Of a DNA stretch of 64,000 bases, positions 43,840 through 55,345 are shown in pieces. Within the stretch, counting starts at the first letter, position 1. Every line of letters begins with the position of its first letter. A program made the position numbers and the translations under genes. Source of the DNA: Undaria pinnatifida (Eukaryota > Sar > Phaeophyceae > Laminariales > Alariaceae); the NCBI GenBank assembly GCA_012845835.1, contig JABAKD010000027.1, forward strand, positions 124,001 through 188,000. Direction: 5' to 3'. The notes beneath the pieces are model-generated. The model was not told the DNA's origin and searched no databases. It saw only the letters and a list, made by a program, of their open reading frames with translations.

Positions 43840-44560
43840 ACCATTGACCACGCATCCCTTTCGAGACGGAACACCGTTCTTATTCCTAATAGACACCTAC
43901 CTCCAAATGTTGTGCGCTCATTACGCTTCTTCCATATACTACATAGAAACGGTTTGCTTATCCTATCCACGTCCTGTTTCGCCGTCTGCGGCCACCGTTT
44001 ATCTCCTAGGATAGCAATCGTTTGCTCGCTACTCTCTAGTCTACCAAATTATTTCATGTCACATACGTCTAATTTTCTTATCTCCACTACTAACGCATCC
44101 CGTTCCTCCTTGTATATTTCGCATTCTACTATGTGAGTCCTACTCTCTATTGTTGTGCCACACGGGCACATATTTGTAACCACATCCTCCTCCCGACTAC
44201 TCGTATATCTCTTTCTTCTTTCTGGTAGGCCTAGGTCCCCTACACGAAATCGCAGTTTCAGCTTTTTCGCATAGATAGTCCGTTGGGCCGTGCAGATACT
44301 TTTTCATTAAAAAATATCTTGAGCAACGCCCAGTACATATGTACCAGGTATGTGCTTCTCCTCTTTCACCTTATTTCTTAGCGCGTGCCTTTCCCTTTCT
44401 TCTATTCTTTCTTTTACTTCTGCCTTGTACCCGCCAAACTTCTCGTAGACAGTACCTCTCCTTGGTCTTTTCCAATATCCTTCCATATTTTCTCGACTAC
44501 GTCATCCCATCTTATTCCAGCTCGCCCTTTGGCTATTTTCTCCCATACAAGGTACAGCAT
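43840..44560 (-). pseudogene. LINE (non-LTR) reverse transcriptase C-terminal remnant
   Basis: The minus strand reads, over two frameshifts and stops, first VWEKIAKGRAGIRWDDVVEK, then YKAEVKERIEERERHALRNK, then RFRVGDLGLPERRKRYTS. It ends with a C-x-C-x8-H-x3-C knuckle (CPCGTTIESRTHIVEC), KEERDAL and IWKKRNER. Known: a Cys/His knuckle followed by CxxY/xxxR lies at the C-terminal end of LINE polyproteins, after the reverse transcriptase. Polymerase motifs themselves are not present. Clearly inactive. Confidence 0.65.
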
Positions 44561-44579
44561 TATCAACTATGGCTAGGGG

Positions 44580-45100
44580 GGAGGGGGGGCACACTACGTA
44601 CCTTTTGTGTTGAGCCGTGGTAGTCGTTGCGCCCTGGCACTTATAGAGGATCAGGTATATATCTTCCAATCCAGCAGAATAATATACCTGATCAGGTGTA
44701 TTGTTTCCTTTTCATGTAGTCTACACATTACACAATATTATAGTCTAAACCTGGTAGCCAGTACCTTGAACACGTACAACCGTACATCTTTGGGAACGTT
44801 CTGTTGGTGTTGTAATACTAGTAATAATTTGTATTACGAGTTAGTATTACTAATTTGCATGTACGAGTTCCCGTGTTCATGACGCAGCCCAAATATATAT
44901 ATATATATATATATGTCTAGACTATATTATATGAACATGGGCCTTTTGCGACAGTTTTCGTCTCCATTATCGTTATCGTCACCGTTATCGTTATGGACGC
45001 TTTGAGTTTTTCGGTACGGTAACAATCAATATCGTAATCGCTATCGGAGTTACTTTGGCCTTATCGAACCGAAAGGTTTGTGGTTTCGATATCCAACACT
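44580..45100. other. Right interior of the TAGTGTTGG element; no gene
   Basis: It contains a G-run fragment, an (AT)n run (44,891-44,914) and TTATCGTTATCGTCACCGTT repeats close to the right inverted end, like subterminal repeats. Confidence 0.4.
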
Positions 45101-45357
45101 AATGACCGCCCAACAGCGGGAAAAAAAACACCCTATTGGCGCGGACAAAGTCCTTTGTTGTCTGTGTAAGCTCTTCCTGGTCACATAAAACCGACATTCA
45201 GCTATGTGTGCAAAGGTTGCGTGGTCCCGGTTGATTGGGCGCCTTCTGCTGCAGTCAAGAACTACACCTTCGCCACCTGCGAGAACTCTTTTCTTTCATT
45301 TTCTCGTTTTCTACTTTCTAGTTCTTCCTGTTTCACACATGCTTGAGTTCGAGTTCT

Positions 45358-45711
45358 GTCATGCAGCGCGCGATTGATGGGCTCCGCGGATCCTTCCATT
45401 GTGGGCCCGATGGCGCCATCATCGGGCGAGGGGTCGGGTCTGCGCGCTCTTGGTGTACAGACAGATGGTTGATCATTCTTCTCGGATTTCTCTTAGTATT
45501 GTTTGACCCGTACTGGTACCTTGACCTCGCCGGCAATAGGCTCGATCGAATCTCGGTGCGAGCATTTCGCAAATACCTCGGCAAGTGCGACCCTCACCTC
45601 GCCACTAATCGGTTTGATTGTCGGCGCAATCCTGCTATATCGGCAAAAAACAACTCCAAACTATACGCTAGAAATAATAATAAATACAAAATGAAACCGA
45701 CGTTTTCGTGA
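45358..45711 (+). CDS. Weak coding-like frame with one membrane segment
   Basis: An ATG frame of about 117 codons starting MQRAIDGLRGSFHCGPDGAI, with a hydrophobic segment (WLIILLGFLLVLFDPYWYL) and a Lys/Asn-rich tail. No family recognised. Other frames are also open, so this may be chance. Confidence 0.2.
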   Translation, partial: VMQRAIDGLRGSFHCGPDGAIIGRGVGSARSWCTDRWLIILLGFLLVLFDPYWYLDLAGNRLDRISVRAFRKYLGKCDPHLATNRFDCRRNPAISAKNNSKLYARNNNKYKMKPTFS

Positions 45712-46007
45712 GGTCGCCGTGTTGTCATGACGTTATGGTAAGAGCTTAACACGTATGTACCGATACAACGGGTGACATCACGTTAACCGCCGTTCGCCGT
45801 TGCGAGCTCTGGGCACTGCACGCAAACGCGACAATACGGTATAACTACTAACTTGCACAGCAAGTGAGGCGTATCCCGTCGTAGATCCTCCGACGTTCAC
45901 CGGTTCATTTCTATTTGGAGCAGTGCAACACAGCAGTGCGCAGTGCGAGACACAGATACAAAAAAAAGCATAGGTACAGTTACAGGTGTGGTATCTATAC
46001 TATATAG

Positions 46008-46295
46008 TTACTGTACCCGCGATTGATACACTACATCCATCCAGCCCGACTTGCTAAACTCAACAACCCAACTCTTGTCCGTCTTCTCTTCCTAACTCGG
46101 GCTGGGTGTGAGAGTGAACGGCGGCTATTGTTGGTCAGCCTGGCCACTGTGGGATACTGCTTGCACACAGTGCACACCAAACGCATTTACAACCTAATCT
46201 TGATGCACCGTGTTGCTGCCTTGAGCGATGGCCACACAATTATAGCCCGAGGCGCATTGGGTTCTTCTGCGATGTTTTTGGACGTGACGACATGA
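46008..46295 (+). CDS. Candidate terminal exon, unknown protein
   Basis: After a possible acceptor (ACTATATAG) a frame of 95 codons runs to TGA. The first third is Arg/Leu-rich (LVRLLFLTRAGCESERR), followed by a hydrophobic helix (LLLVSLATVGYCLHTVHTKR) and IYNLILMHRVAALSDGHTI. It ends GALGSSAMFLDVTT. It looks like the C-terminal part of a small membrane protein. The only in-frame ATG is late, which favours an internal start by splicing. Family unknown. Confidence 0.35.
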   Translation, partial: LLYPRLIHYIHPARLAKLNNPTLVRLLFLTRAGCESERRLLLVSLATVGYCLHTVHTKRIYNLILMHRVAALSDGHTIIARGALGSSAMFLDVTT

Positions 46296-46568
46296 CCAGC
46301 GCGCCGGCATCATAGCTGCACAACTCGAGACTAAACACTTCCAGGTACCAGGTATTATAATCAATCCTGGAGTAGGTGACGTAAGATTCTATGAATAGAC
46401 CAGAACTCTATTAATAGCTTACATTTCTGGAGTGCTACACCGAAACCCTCGAGAGCAGGGCGAGCTAGCAACGTCCCTCCAAGAGCCCTTTCAAGAGCCC
46501 ACCCTGGGTCCTCTTTTGCGCTTGGAGGTGTTATCTGCACCCAAAACACCACATTAGACGTCGCTATC

Positions 46569-47353
46569 TCAATCTGCACCTTTGGAGGTGCCTGTCTTCG
46601 CGCGCGTTCGACTACGAGTTTTAGGACCCGGATCGCTGTTAGCACTAGCATGGGTGGGGTTTACAGGTGCTTGGCGATCAGCCCGTGATTGTGCGGCATC
46701 TCCGGCCATGTTGCCATGGTGTCTTTCACCATTCTCATCCCCGCTAGAGCAATACTCGCTGCGTTCTTTCCGTCGCGGGGTAGTGCTCCCTCTACGGCCG
46801 TTTCCACTCAAGTCGCTATTGCTGCTCGCATGGCGGGAAGGCGTGGCGTAGCTGGCGTCATCAGCGGGCATAGGACCAACCGGTCTCGACGCCTTGGGGG
46901 CACCGCCCTCGTAAAAGCCGTTCGTTTCTACATAATGCCCTCCATTCCCTCCTCCCCGTGCAGTCTTGGCTACACCCCCCTTCCCACCACCGCCGCTTCC
47001 GCCAGAGCTACTACTTCTCCTCGCGCGGGAAGGCGCCGCAGGTGGTTCATCCTCATTCGACTCCTGTGCCCCTCCAAAGCAGCCCAGCGCCAGGTGCGCT
47101 GCGACACCCGCCGCAAATATGGCGGCCACGGTAGCTCCCGCAACTTGCAGGGTGCGGGGATCGGCGTCTCCCACAATTGTTGTGATTGCACGACCTATCG
47201 CTCCGGGCAGGTTGGTCTTGCGTTCTTTGCTCGATATATCCGGCCAGGCTTCCTCGATCGCCAATTGCTGCTCAGAGGAAAGGGAGGGCGGGGAAGAGAG
47301 AAGAAGGGCTGCATCCACTCGTCCGACGAAAGCGTCAGTAGTAAATCCTTGAC
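46569..47353 (-). CDS. Ser/Gly/Arg-rich membrane protein, terminal exon
   Basis: A strong acceptor (CTCTCTCTTTTC...CACCCAG, AG at 47,355-47,354) opens a long frame to TGA 46,569, about 261 codons. The start reads GFTTDAFVGRVDAALLLSS, then an acidic helix and GAIGRAITTIVGDADPRTLQ. A membrane segment follows (VAGATVAAIFAAGVAAHLAL), then a low-complexity Ser/Gly/Arg/Ala tail rich in SRARRSSSSGGSGGGGKGG-type runs. The length of the open frame and the membrane segment argue for a real exon. It lies on the same strand as, and downstream of, the torsin-like exons and could belong to that gene, but phases do not join directly to the exon at 50,048, so a further exon would be needed. Confidence 0.45.
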
Positions 47354-47822
47354 CTGGGTGACGCACATAGAAAAGAGAGAGAGTGCGAGGGAGAGGTTCC
47401 GTCGCGCATGAGTGACGGTGCTCGTTCCTATACGCGGTGTACCATGGTACAAGGTAGCATGCTAGCACATTGAACTGGCTGGTATAGCGATACGGTGCAT
47501 GTGACGGCTTTTGACAAGCTCGAGCCACAACCAGGACCTACGTGGAATGACGGGGTAGGTGACGTTGCTTGATTGTTGAGGATAGCTTCTAGATATTTCC
47601 ATCGAACGGGGGAGGCCTGTCAAAAGCGTGTACGACTTGATATAGCCTACATCACACATCGTGATCGTGCAGCCGTGCTTCAATGCTGGATACGACGCCG
47701 ACACGCCCGACACCCCACCAGCACACTACACCAACTTAGGGCGTTGCAATACATCAGCTTAAGCAATAGATACCAATGTTAAGGTGTTGCACCACACCCG
47801 CGCCGTAGTTACTTACAGCTTA

Positions 47823-48041
47823 CAGGGATTTTCACGGATCGGGTCACTTCTAGCGGGTAGGGTCGCATCAGGGCGACCCGACCCAACCCTACCGGTGACA
47901 GTTAAAAACCTCCTGACCCCATCCGGTCGGACCTGTGAGATTTCGAACCCCTCGTAACCCGGCCCGACTCGATCCGCGATATATTAGAGCGCCCTTCTGA
48001 CCCGATCGATGAGTCGGGGCATGAGCGGTGAAAAGCTCTGG
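47823..48041. mobile_element. Diverged hAT-like MITE
   Basis: CAGGGATTTTCACGGATCGG on the left mirrors GGTGAAAAGCTCTG on the right. The interior has GGGTCGxxxxxGGGCGACCC and CCTGACCC repeats as in 38,748-39,027. The flanking 8 bases no longer match. Confidence 0.55.
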
Positions 48042-48489
48042 TTAATTTTTGACCTTAGGGTGTTGCTGAGCAAAAAAACAGAGGAGAGGTGCATCGACTG
48101 CGAGGCCACCACCAGCCAGCAGTGGTTCGGCGGTTACGGCAGCAAGGATCGACCTATGTGTATATGTAAAATATGATCTTCGTTGTTTTCTGGCTCGCTG
48201 CTCTCCGGCGGCCGAGTGTTTCTTCTCGCACTTTCGGCCGCGGCGCAAGCTAGCCTGCCATGGGTACATTACGAAGCATGTCTGGATCTCGACCGAGCTT
48301 CGTGGCGGCGCTCGGCGCTTGAAACGTCGCTTAGCTGGCTCTATTTGGCAAGGGATTGCGTTCCGCCTTTCTGAGACGAGGAGGCCACTTGGAACACCCC
48401 AAATTGTTTTTCAAATTTTGAAATTTTGATAAACTTAAAATATTTTGTTCTTCGTTGTTTTGTTTGAAAAAAAATGGCCCGCTACTCAA

Positions 48490-48603
48490 CCAACCTCAGC
48501 AGCAGCACAGCAGCAGTAGCAGCAACCGCCCGGACTAAATTAACCTCAGCAGCAGCACAACAGCAGCAGTAGCAGCAACATACAGCAGTAGTAGCAGCAG
48601 TAC
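48490..48603. repeat. CAG-rich repeat, AACCTCAGCAGCAGCACA
   Basis: ACCTCAGCAGCAGCACAxCAG and AGCAGTAGCAGCAAC occur twice about 60 bases apart, with further AGC triplets. Confidence 0.75.
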
Positions 48604-50047
48604 ACATGTGGGTCGGGCTAGTGTGGGGTTTGGGGGCGCGCCGCCCTGGGTCGTTTCGGCCCCGGATCTCGACGTGGGTGCGTAGGCATGAGTGCAGACA
48701 AGGGCCAACCGGCCTGCGCTCTCCCGCCGCGCGGGCGGCCGCTCGTCGAAGCAGGAGCGAAAGCGTTTATCGGCGTGGTTGACCTGGTGTGTTTATTTTT
48801 CTCTTGCGGGGTAGCTAGACGTGTCCGAATGATGTAAGGACCGTTGTTACTTGAACAAAAACACATATCCCGGTAATATATTCAAGGACAGAGCGGATGC
48901 CAGCAGGAGGAGGCTGGGAGGGGGGGCCGGGAGCAGCCGAGTGTTGGAACGAGGCACGGCTTGCATCTGTCCGCGCGGGAGACGGGACTCACAGGGACAT
49001 AGAGCGGAAAATGCTTGGAAGATGGCGCCGAGCGCGGCGAGGGTGGAAGGCAGCATGCACGCGAGTCTCGACCAGGCCAAATATTGATTTTTGGGCAGGG
49101 TGGAACCATGGGTAGGGTTCAAAGATATATAACTTCTTACTAGCGATAGTCAAACTCAGGTACATACACGGTGTTGCTGTGGCCAAAATCGGTACAGTTC
49201 TATTTCAGCGTTCGCCACGCGCCCAAGACGCCATCTGATTGGCTGGGTGGATCGGTTCTAGGTATGTTGCTATTATCGTACACACAAATCATACACACAT
49301 ACATTTCTGACCACATGCATCAAGTAGTGGCGGGTTCAGGCTGGAACACTATCGATCTATTAATAGCTCTACTTTCTACGGGGATAACCAAGGAGTACAT
49401 ACATCAAGGCTTCGGCTCTCCTCAAACACAGTACCAAACAAAGCGTTGAACACCACCTCCAATTCATGGAAAATCCTACCACGTACGCCACACACACCGA
49501 AATTGTTGCCGCCAACCAATTAATTATTGTGCAACATCCAAGAGCGACTAACATTGGCTGATCAATCCTATCCATTACCACCAAGTGCAAACACATGTGA
49601 CGTACCATATAGCAACGAGCACTTTTATTCCACGTACGGTACACAGCATCTCCTGACCACTAGTAATTCGTTTACGCGTACATCAGTACAACGTGCACCC
49701 ACCGCTATCACACTCTTTCCGCTGATGAATACTACTGCTACTGCTCTTCCTTTGGAGCAATGCACTAGATCATGCCACACATTTCCTCTAAGAAGGGCAG
49801 AGGGGTTGATCTAGGTGAGTACGCGTAACACCATTATAGCTGGGAAAATATCTATACGTGTGTTACCGGTGTCTCCCTCTTCGCCTTGCGACGCCCCCGG
49901 GATTTCACGTTATCCACATCCCGGAGGGGAACCTTGTAATACCGTATAATATAACACGCAAGATAACACACTAGCCCACCCCTAGGACGAATTTCCAAGG
50001 TACTACAGTATTACTGATGTAGTGTTATCGACAATGGGGAGAGTTAC
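48604..50047. other. No firm gene; one exon-like patch
   Basis: Minus strand 49,110-48,990 is GC-rich, reads FHPAQKSIFGLVETRVHAAF or a hydrophobic alternative in another frame, and reaches a GTGAGT word. It may be an exon of the torsin-like gene, but I cannot choose a frame. The rest has no recognised feature. Confidence 0.25.
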
Positions 50048-50166
50048 AAAACGCCGCCCGACGCGTCCGATGAAAATCATCGAAGAGATCTTCTCGAGGC
50101 CGGCACGTTCGCTGTGTCCGACCTCCTCAAATTCCAGGAAATCGGTTCTGATATTGGTCAGAAAGA
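50048..50166 (-). CDS. Torsin-like AAA+ protein, putative exon 5
   Basis: In the phase left by exon 4 (G plus two bases) the minus strand reads V-FLTNIRTDFLEFEEVGHSE, then RAGLEKISSMIFIGRVGRRF, ending at a possible donor GTAACT (50,047). Known: Clp/torsin AAA+ proteins have, after sensor 1, a segment FLNRIDxxxxFxPL-xxxxLxxI; the spacing here is similar. The acceptor (CTTAAG) lacks a strong pyrimidine tract and the opposite strand is also open, so this exon is less certain than exons 2-4. Confidence 0.3.
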
Positions 50167-50444
50167 CTTAAGGGTATTGTTACGTACCGCGTTATGCGGT
50201 AATACGGTGTCTCGTTGTCAGCCGGGAGGTTTCGTGCCATGGTCTTCCTCGAAGCGTGCCCGCAACAGTCATCTACGAGATCAAAGCACCATATATAACA
50301 GATGTACACCACGTGCAAGGTAGCAACTCAGAAACAGCACTCTTCATATTGGCAACCTTCCCTTCGATGTTCTAATATTGCGCATTATGTGCTACATACA
50401 AGTACGACTAGTAGTATGCATAAACACTAAAGCCAGAGTATATT

Positions 50445-50503
50445 TGAAGGAATATTTGAAGGAATATATGAAGGAATGTTTGAAGGAACATTTGAAGGAA
50501 TTG
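50445..50503. repeat. 12-bp tandem repeat TTTGAAGGAATA
   Basis: Five units of TATTTGAAGGAA with small changes. Confidence 0.85.
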
Positions 50504-51513
50504 TCTCCCTCGAGGGTTGAAATGAACACATGTCTTGAAAAAGTACGTACCAATTACTTTTCACCCCCATACGGCTATGATACGCCCATCTTGCATGATA
50601 CGCACATCTTGCACCAGGTATTGCAAGATTACTCGAAGCACGAGCATCACTAACGGCCGCCACACCGGCTGTCGTGAATACACCAGGTATCCTGGAACCA
50701 TCCGTACCAAGGTGCTACTAAACCACACTACCGTGGCGCCTACCGCTTAAACCACATAAAACGCTTGGCGGTATTAATAGGCTCTTGCGCTCTTGCACAT
50801 TTTTCCGGTATGATCATGCCCGATATCATCTCTCTCTACCACCAAAAACAATTAATCATGTCTTGAAATAGTATTGAGTAATTGAATGTCACCCGCCCCA
50901 AACGTAAAATTACTCTATCGTAGCCCTCCACTGTACCATGAAAAATAATTACCTGGTACCACGTACTAATAAATGTCGTGCAACGGTATGAATTTACCAA
51001 TGAAAAGTCACCCCGCCTAAATAAAAAACACTTGAAAGTCTCCCTCTACCACTAAAACATATACTAAAAAATGCTTGAAACAGTTTGAATAATTCATTGT
51101 AACCTCCCCCTTGAACATAAAACTACTTAAAGTCTCCCTCTAGCATCAAAAACAAGCACTAATAATGTCTTTGAATAGTGTGACCAAACAAATTACCCCC
51201 CCCCCCCCCCCTTAATATTAAAACACTTGGAGTCTCCTTCCGGCATCCAAAACAAATACCAGACACTGAAAAATGTCTTGAAATATTTCACCCCCCTGTT
51301 GAATATAAAAACAGGCAAGTATCAACTATCTGGTACTTACTTCCCTCAGAGATGGACATTACCTGGTACCTACTTTCGAAATTATTTCGATGTGAGTTCG
51401 ATATGATACCATTCTACCACCTGTGAACGGAGGTGTAAGGATCGTTTTATTTTCATGTCAAAATCCCAAAGGTCCTACTATTAATAATATGATGTTTACC
51501 AGGTATCTCTCAC

Positions 51514-51665
51514 CTTCGAAATGCCACGCGTGCCTTAGCCGATCTTTCCCGTCCAACCCCTGGGTTTCCTCGTAGCGTGCCTTAGCCGATTCGTCTTCGT
51601 GAAGCAACATCAAGAACGTCGACCCATCGCCACTAAGCTTCACGTCGTCATGGTCCATGATTGAC
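51514..51665 (-). CDS. Torsin-like AAA+ protein, exon 4
   Basis: The acceptor is CGGCTGTGCAG and the donor GTGAGA starts at 51,513. One base completes a Lys codon from exon 3, then the reading is SIMDHDDVKLSGDGSTFLML, LHEDESAKARYEETQGLDGK and DRLRHAWHFE. In torsins the Walker B helix is followed by a short loop, a buried strand ending in the sensor-1 polar residue (FIFLSN in TorsinA), then a charged helix with a conserved Trp. STFLMLLHE-...-HAW fits this order, with the sensor Asn replaced. Phase agreement with exon 3 across a 5.4-kb intron supports the link. Confidence 0.5.
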
Positions 51666-51724
51666 CTGCACAGCCGAAATAACGGAGTTCATGCAGCAGA
51701 TACAAACTCTCACGCACCAATGAT

Positions 51725-52062
51725 ATGTGTTGTGTTGTGTTGTGGTGTGTTGTGTTTGGTTGTGCGTGGTTGTGTTGTGTTGTGGTGTGTTGTGTTTGGT
51801 TGTGCGTGGTTGTGTTGTGTTGTGTTGTGTTGTGTTGTGGTGTGTTGCGTTGTGTTGTGTTGTGTTGTGTAGTAGTGTTGTGTAGTGTTGTGTTGTGTTG
51901 TGTTGTGTTGTGTTGTGTTGTGTTGTGTTGTGTGGTGTTGTGTTGTGTTGTGTTGTGTTGTGTTGTGTTGTGTTGTGTTGTGTTGTGTTGTGTTGTGTTG
52001 TGTTGTGCTGTGTTGTGCTGTGTTGTGTTGTGTTGTGTTGCGTTGTGCTGTGATGTGTTGGG
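51725..52062. repeat. (TTGTG)n microsatellite
   Basis: About 65 pentamers with scattered changes (GGTGT, TGCGT, GTAGT). Cys/Val and Thr/Gln/His frames across it are artefacts. Confidence 0.95.
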
Positions 52063-52729
52063 GTTGGGCTAATGACAATCGCAAAGGTTTAGCAGCGGCA
52101 GTTCCTATGAATAGGGAGAGCTACGGTATTTCATGACCTATAAATACATATAAAATCATTCCTTGAATATCGAGTCATTCCTTGGTGTCACGGACTTTAG
52201 TCAGGAGTTTTTTGTCTCGGCCTAAGTATTCGATTCGCGGAACTGGAATTCTCGGTCGAATATGGCTTGGTTCGAGCGCCGCCTTCGGGGGGCTGCTCCA
52301 ACGCCCCTCGCCCTGCCGTGTCCGTTCCGCACATCGACGTGAACGCGGACGGGTGCCGAGCGAGACGAGCGAGTGTCGAGGAGGAATTTTGGAAAAATTG
52401 TTGAATCTTAATGGCTGCAACGCCTGAATGATTTACAAAATTGGCATCATTTCCAAACGGTACGTGATAATGTTTGGAATTTTGCGGTGGCATACTCTCG
52501 AGCGTTAGCTTCTTTGCTGTACTTTTTTACTAGTTCGTTTGGTTTCTTGCTCGGCATTTCATTGCTTTTGTTTTTTCTGCTCGTTTTGCCAGCTGGAAAT
52601 TCAATTTTTTAGTGTGGGTTCACCTAAAACGTGACACAAGTTACCGACGATATCCAACAACTTCGCGACACAAATTACCGGCCGCAAAACGTTTCGTGAC
52701 AAAATAACTCCCAAACCATGGAATCATGA

Positions 52730-53660
52730 CATTTTCATGTAACAGAATCTCGAGACAAAACCAAGCAGGTAGAGCCGTCTCTTCGGCCTTTGGCCCTGGC
52801 TTTAGCATGGCAGCTGACACTCCAGCCAGCCTCTGCTGTAGGCATGAACGAGTGCGGTTGATTCGCAGCGAACTATCCCGCTGTGCTCGCTTCTATGTGG
52901 CCATTGTCCACGCCATTTCATGTCACCTCCCTTCTGTTTGGAGCTCGTCGTCGTGCCGTCGAGGTACGAGGAAACCCGTACGTACTGGGTGAGAACAGCA
53001 GTATGTACGACGAGCATGAACGCCAACTGACGACATTGGCAAACACACAACATCAGGTGCAGCAGCATTAGCCGAAGGGCGAAACTTCTAGCATATACTG
53101 CAGCAACTAGTAGCAACCAGAACCACAGCAGATAGCTCAAAGTGCAGTACGAGTGCAGTTGGAAAGTTTAGTCGTACACGAATCACTCTGTCCAATATAT
53201 AACAGAATCTCGAGACAAAACCAAGCAGGTAAAAGAGCCATCTCTTCGGCCTTTGGCCCTGGCTTTAGCACGGCCGCTGACACTCCAGCCAGCCTCTGCT
53301 GCTGTAGGCATGAACGAGTGCGATTGATTCGCAGCGAACTATCCCGCTGTGCTCGCTTCTATGTGGCCATTGTCCATGCCATTTCATGTCACCTCCCTTC
53401 TGTTTGGAGCTCGTCGTCGTGCCGTCGAGGTACGAGGAAACCCGTACGTATTGGGTGAGAACAGCAGTATGTACGACGAGCATGAACGCCAACTGACGAC
53501 ATTGGCAAACACACAACATCAGGTGCAGCAGCAGTAGCCGAAGGGCGAAACTTCTAGCACAAACTGCAGCAACTAGTAGCAACCAGAACCACAGCAGATA
53601 GCTCAAAGTGCAGTACGAGTGCCGTTGGCAAGTTTAGTCGTACACGCATCATTCTGTCCA
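52730..53660 (-). repeat. Tandem duplication of about 465 bp, right arm copy
   Basis: Two units equivalent to 35,055-35,980, here with CTCCCTTCTGTTTGGAGCTC in place of the left arm's TTGTGTTTTGAGCTC. Confidence 0.85.
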
Positions 53661-54071
53661 ATATATAACAACCGTTTTATGTTCTTATTGAAAGAGAAAA
53701 AAAATATTACATTTCCTGTAAGAATGATACGTCGTACGAGCGGACGTTCTGATTCTGGTGTGTTGCTGCCGTGAGACCATGGAGCACACCGCATGTTTTA
53801 CCCAAACAAGAGCCAACAAGAGGCAGCGCACAGGGGCCCCCACCACAGAGACACGTGACAACCGCAGCCAGCTGTCGATCGCGTAATTCGCGGGTAGTCC
53901 GTGCTTCGGTGGGTGTATCGGAAGTCGTTCGTAGTACTGCTGTAGATCGTCGAAAAACCACGGGGCATCGTTCTGGTGGCAGACTCGCCAGTAGACCCCC
54001 CAAAATTTATTTACCTCTTCTTTTTCTTGGCCCCATGCACCCATTTCCTTTCCTTTCTCTTTGTTTGTTTC

Positions 54072-54432
54072 TTTTTGCCAATTGACTTGCGTCTGTTGTG
54101 CGTATGCGTAGTGATAGATACCACGTGTAATATATGCGTGGTAGTCTTTCTTGGGTGGCGAGCGGTATAGTCGGTTTTTCCAGGCGCGAGTAATGAGACG
54201 TATGCACCAGCATGGACCTGGCACATCGTAGACTGACTCCCAATTTCACATTTATATGTTTCTGGTGGAGGCATGAATTGCGTCAGCTGTGATTCATGCG
54301 TGTACCACCTTTGGTTTGTGTTTTTCCCCTAGGGTATTCCTCAGCTCCAGAGTGACTGGAGCCTGTCCTGTGACCACGGACTTGATTATGCGAGTTAATG
54401 TGAGAACGACAACAACAACAACAACAACAACG
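54072..54432 (+). mobile_element. AAC-tailed dispersed repeat, copy in right arm
   Basis: CCAATTGACTTGCGTCTGTT to GTTAATGTGAGAACGACAAC, ending in nine AAC. It is the same insertion as in the left arm. Confidence 0.65.
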
Positions 54433-54996
54433 GAAATATTGCCTGTTTCTTGACCTTTCAGCTGCTTCCCGCAAATTTGGTTTTTCTGCCAACACGATTT
54501 TGAACCTTTTCGCGATTTTCCTTCCTTTTTGTCTAGTAAGTTGAACCTCCTACCATTTGCCGCTAATTTGCCGCCTGTGCATTAGTTGCGGAACGGTCCA
54601 GCTTTAGCTTTTCTTTGATTCGCACCATTTGTTTTGTACTTGACGAAGCTTCATCGGCTGAGATCTGGGCTTGGCTCATCATCTCGACACCGCCCAGCAC
54701 CCCATCGCAGGGTTATAGCTTACAGCAACGAAGCGCTGTGCAATGCCCTGCGATGCCCTGCGGCTCAGCTCAGCAGCGCACCGCTAGCTCAGAAGAGCGA
54801 AGCGCTATGCTTTGCCGTGCTCTGCCGTCGCGGTCGTTCGTTATTCATGATATCTAAAACTCCGCGTACGCTGGTATTTAGGTATTTGGCGCTTTATTCT
54901 ATACATATCGCGTCAACCATCGGAATATCATACAATATGGGGGAGGGAATGTAATCTCTATGCAAAGATCCTGTTTTGTTTTAATCAATTGTCAGC

Positions 54997-55345
54997 CGGC
55001 CGCCCCGGTGGTCTATTAAAAATAGTGGTTTTACCCTCGAATACTACCAACGTTTGGTTGTCCTTGAGTTCGACACCCACCACGATGAGATTTGACTTTA
55101 TTTGCAAAAATGCAAAAAAAAAACAGGGATCGAATAACTGCTGAGAGCGCCTAGCAGCGTGGGTTGGTTCGACGCGAGTCGACGAGGGGAGAAAATGCTG
55201 GATTCTCCTCGCGGTAGAAATGAAAGCACGTGCCGAAGTGGGGAGGGAGGAGGAGGGCCCGCTATGTGACCCCGGATCTGAGTTACTACTGGGAGGGAGC
55301 GCGAGAGTGGTGCGGGGATAATACATGGGATGAAAAAAAAAAAAA
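54997..55345 (+). mobile_element. SINE family A, right arm copy
   Basis: The same SINE as 34,300-33,972, with a small insertion (ATTAAAAAT) inside the A box region, and ending in about 13 A. Confidence 0.7.

Larger units (their letters stand above)
41906..45101. mobile_element. Candidate hAT-like element with TAGTGTTGGATATCG ends
   Basis: TAGTGTTGGATATCG at 41,906 and the inverted CGATATCCAACACTA ending 45,101 are perfect 15-base inverted ends. The flanking sequences join into one continuous match to the paralogous unit at 41,640-41,740 (TTTTATGCCCAACAGCGACG), so an empty-site comparison supports insertion. The right flank ATGACCGC and left flank ATGC could be an 8-bp duplication with a 4-base loss. 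An LTR, a palindromic satellite, a G-run repeat and a LINE tail are nested between the ends. Confidence 0.5.

Noticed and set aside
50041-50323. A plus-strand exon opposite torsin-like exon 5 (DASDENHRRDLLEAGTFAVS...)
   Set aside because: It is protein-like, but it is antisense to a reading that fits the phase and motif order of the minus-strand gene. I kept the minus-strand call at low confidence.
51710-52136. Cys/Val-rich and Thr/Gln/His-rich frames
   Set aside because: They come from the (TTGTG)n microsatellite.
52802-53606. A conserved frame starting MSYLLWFWLLLVAA in several copies
   Set aside because: Conservation is explained by duplication of the 465-bp unit; there is no domain, and the opposite strand is equally open.
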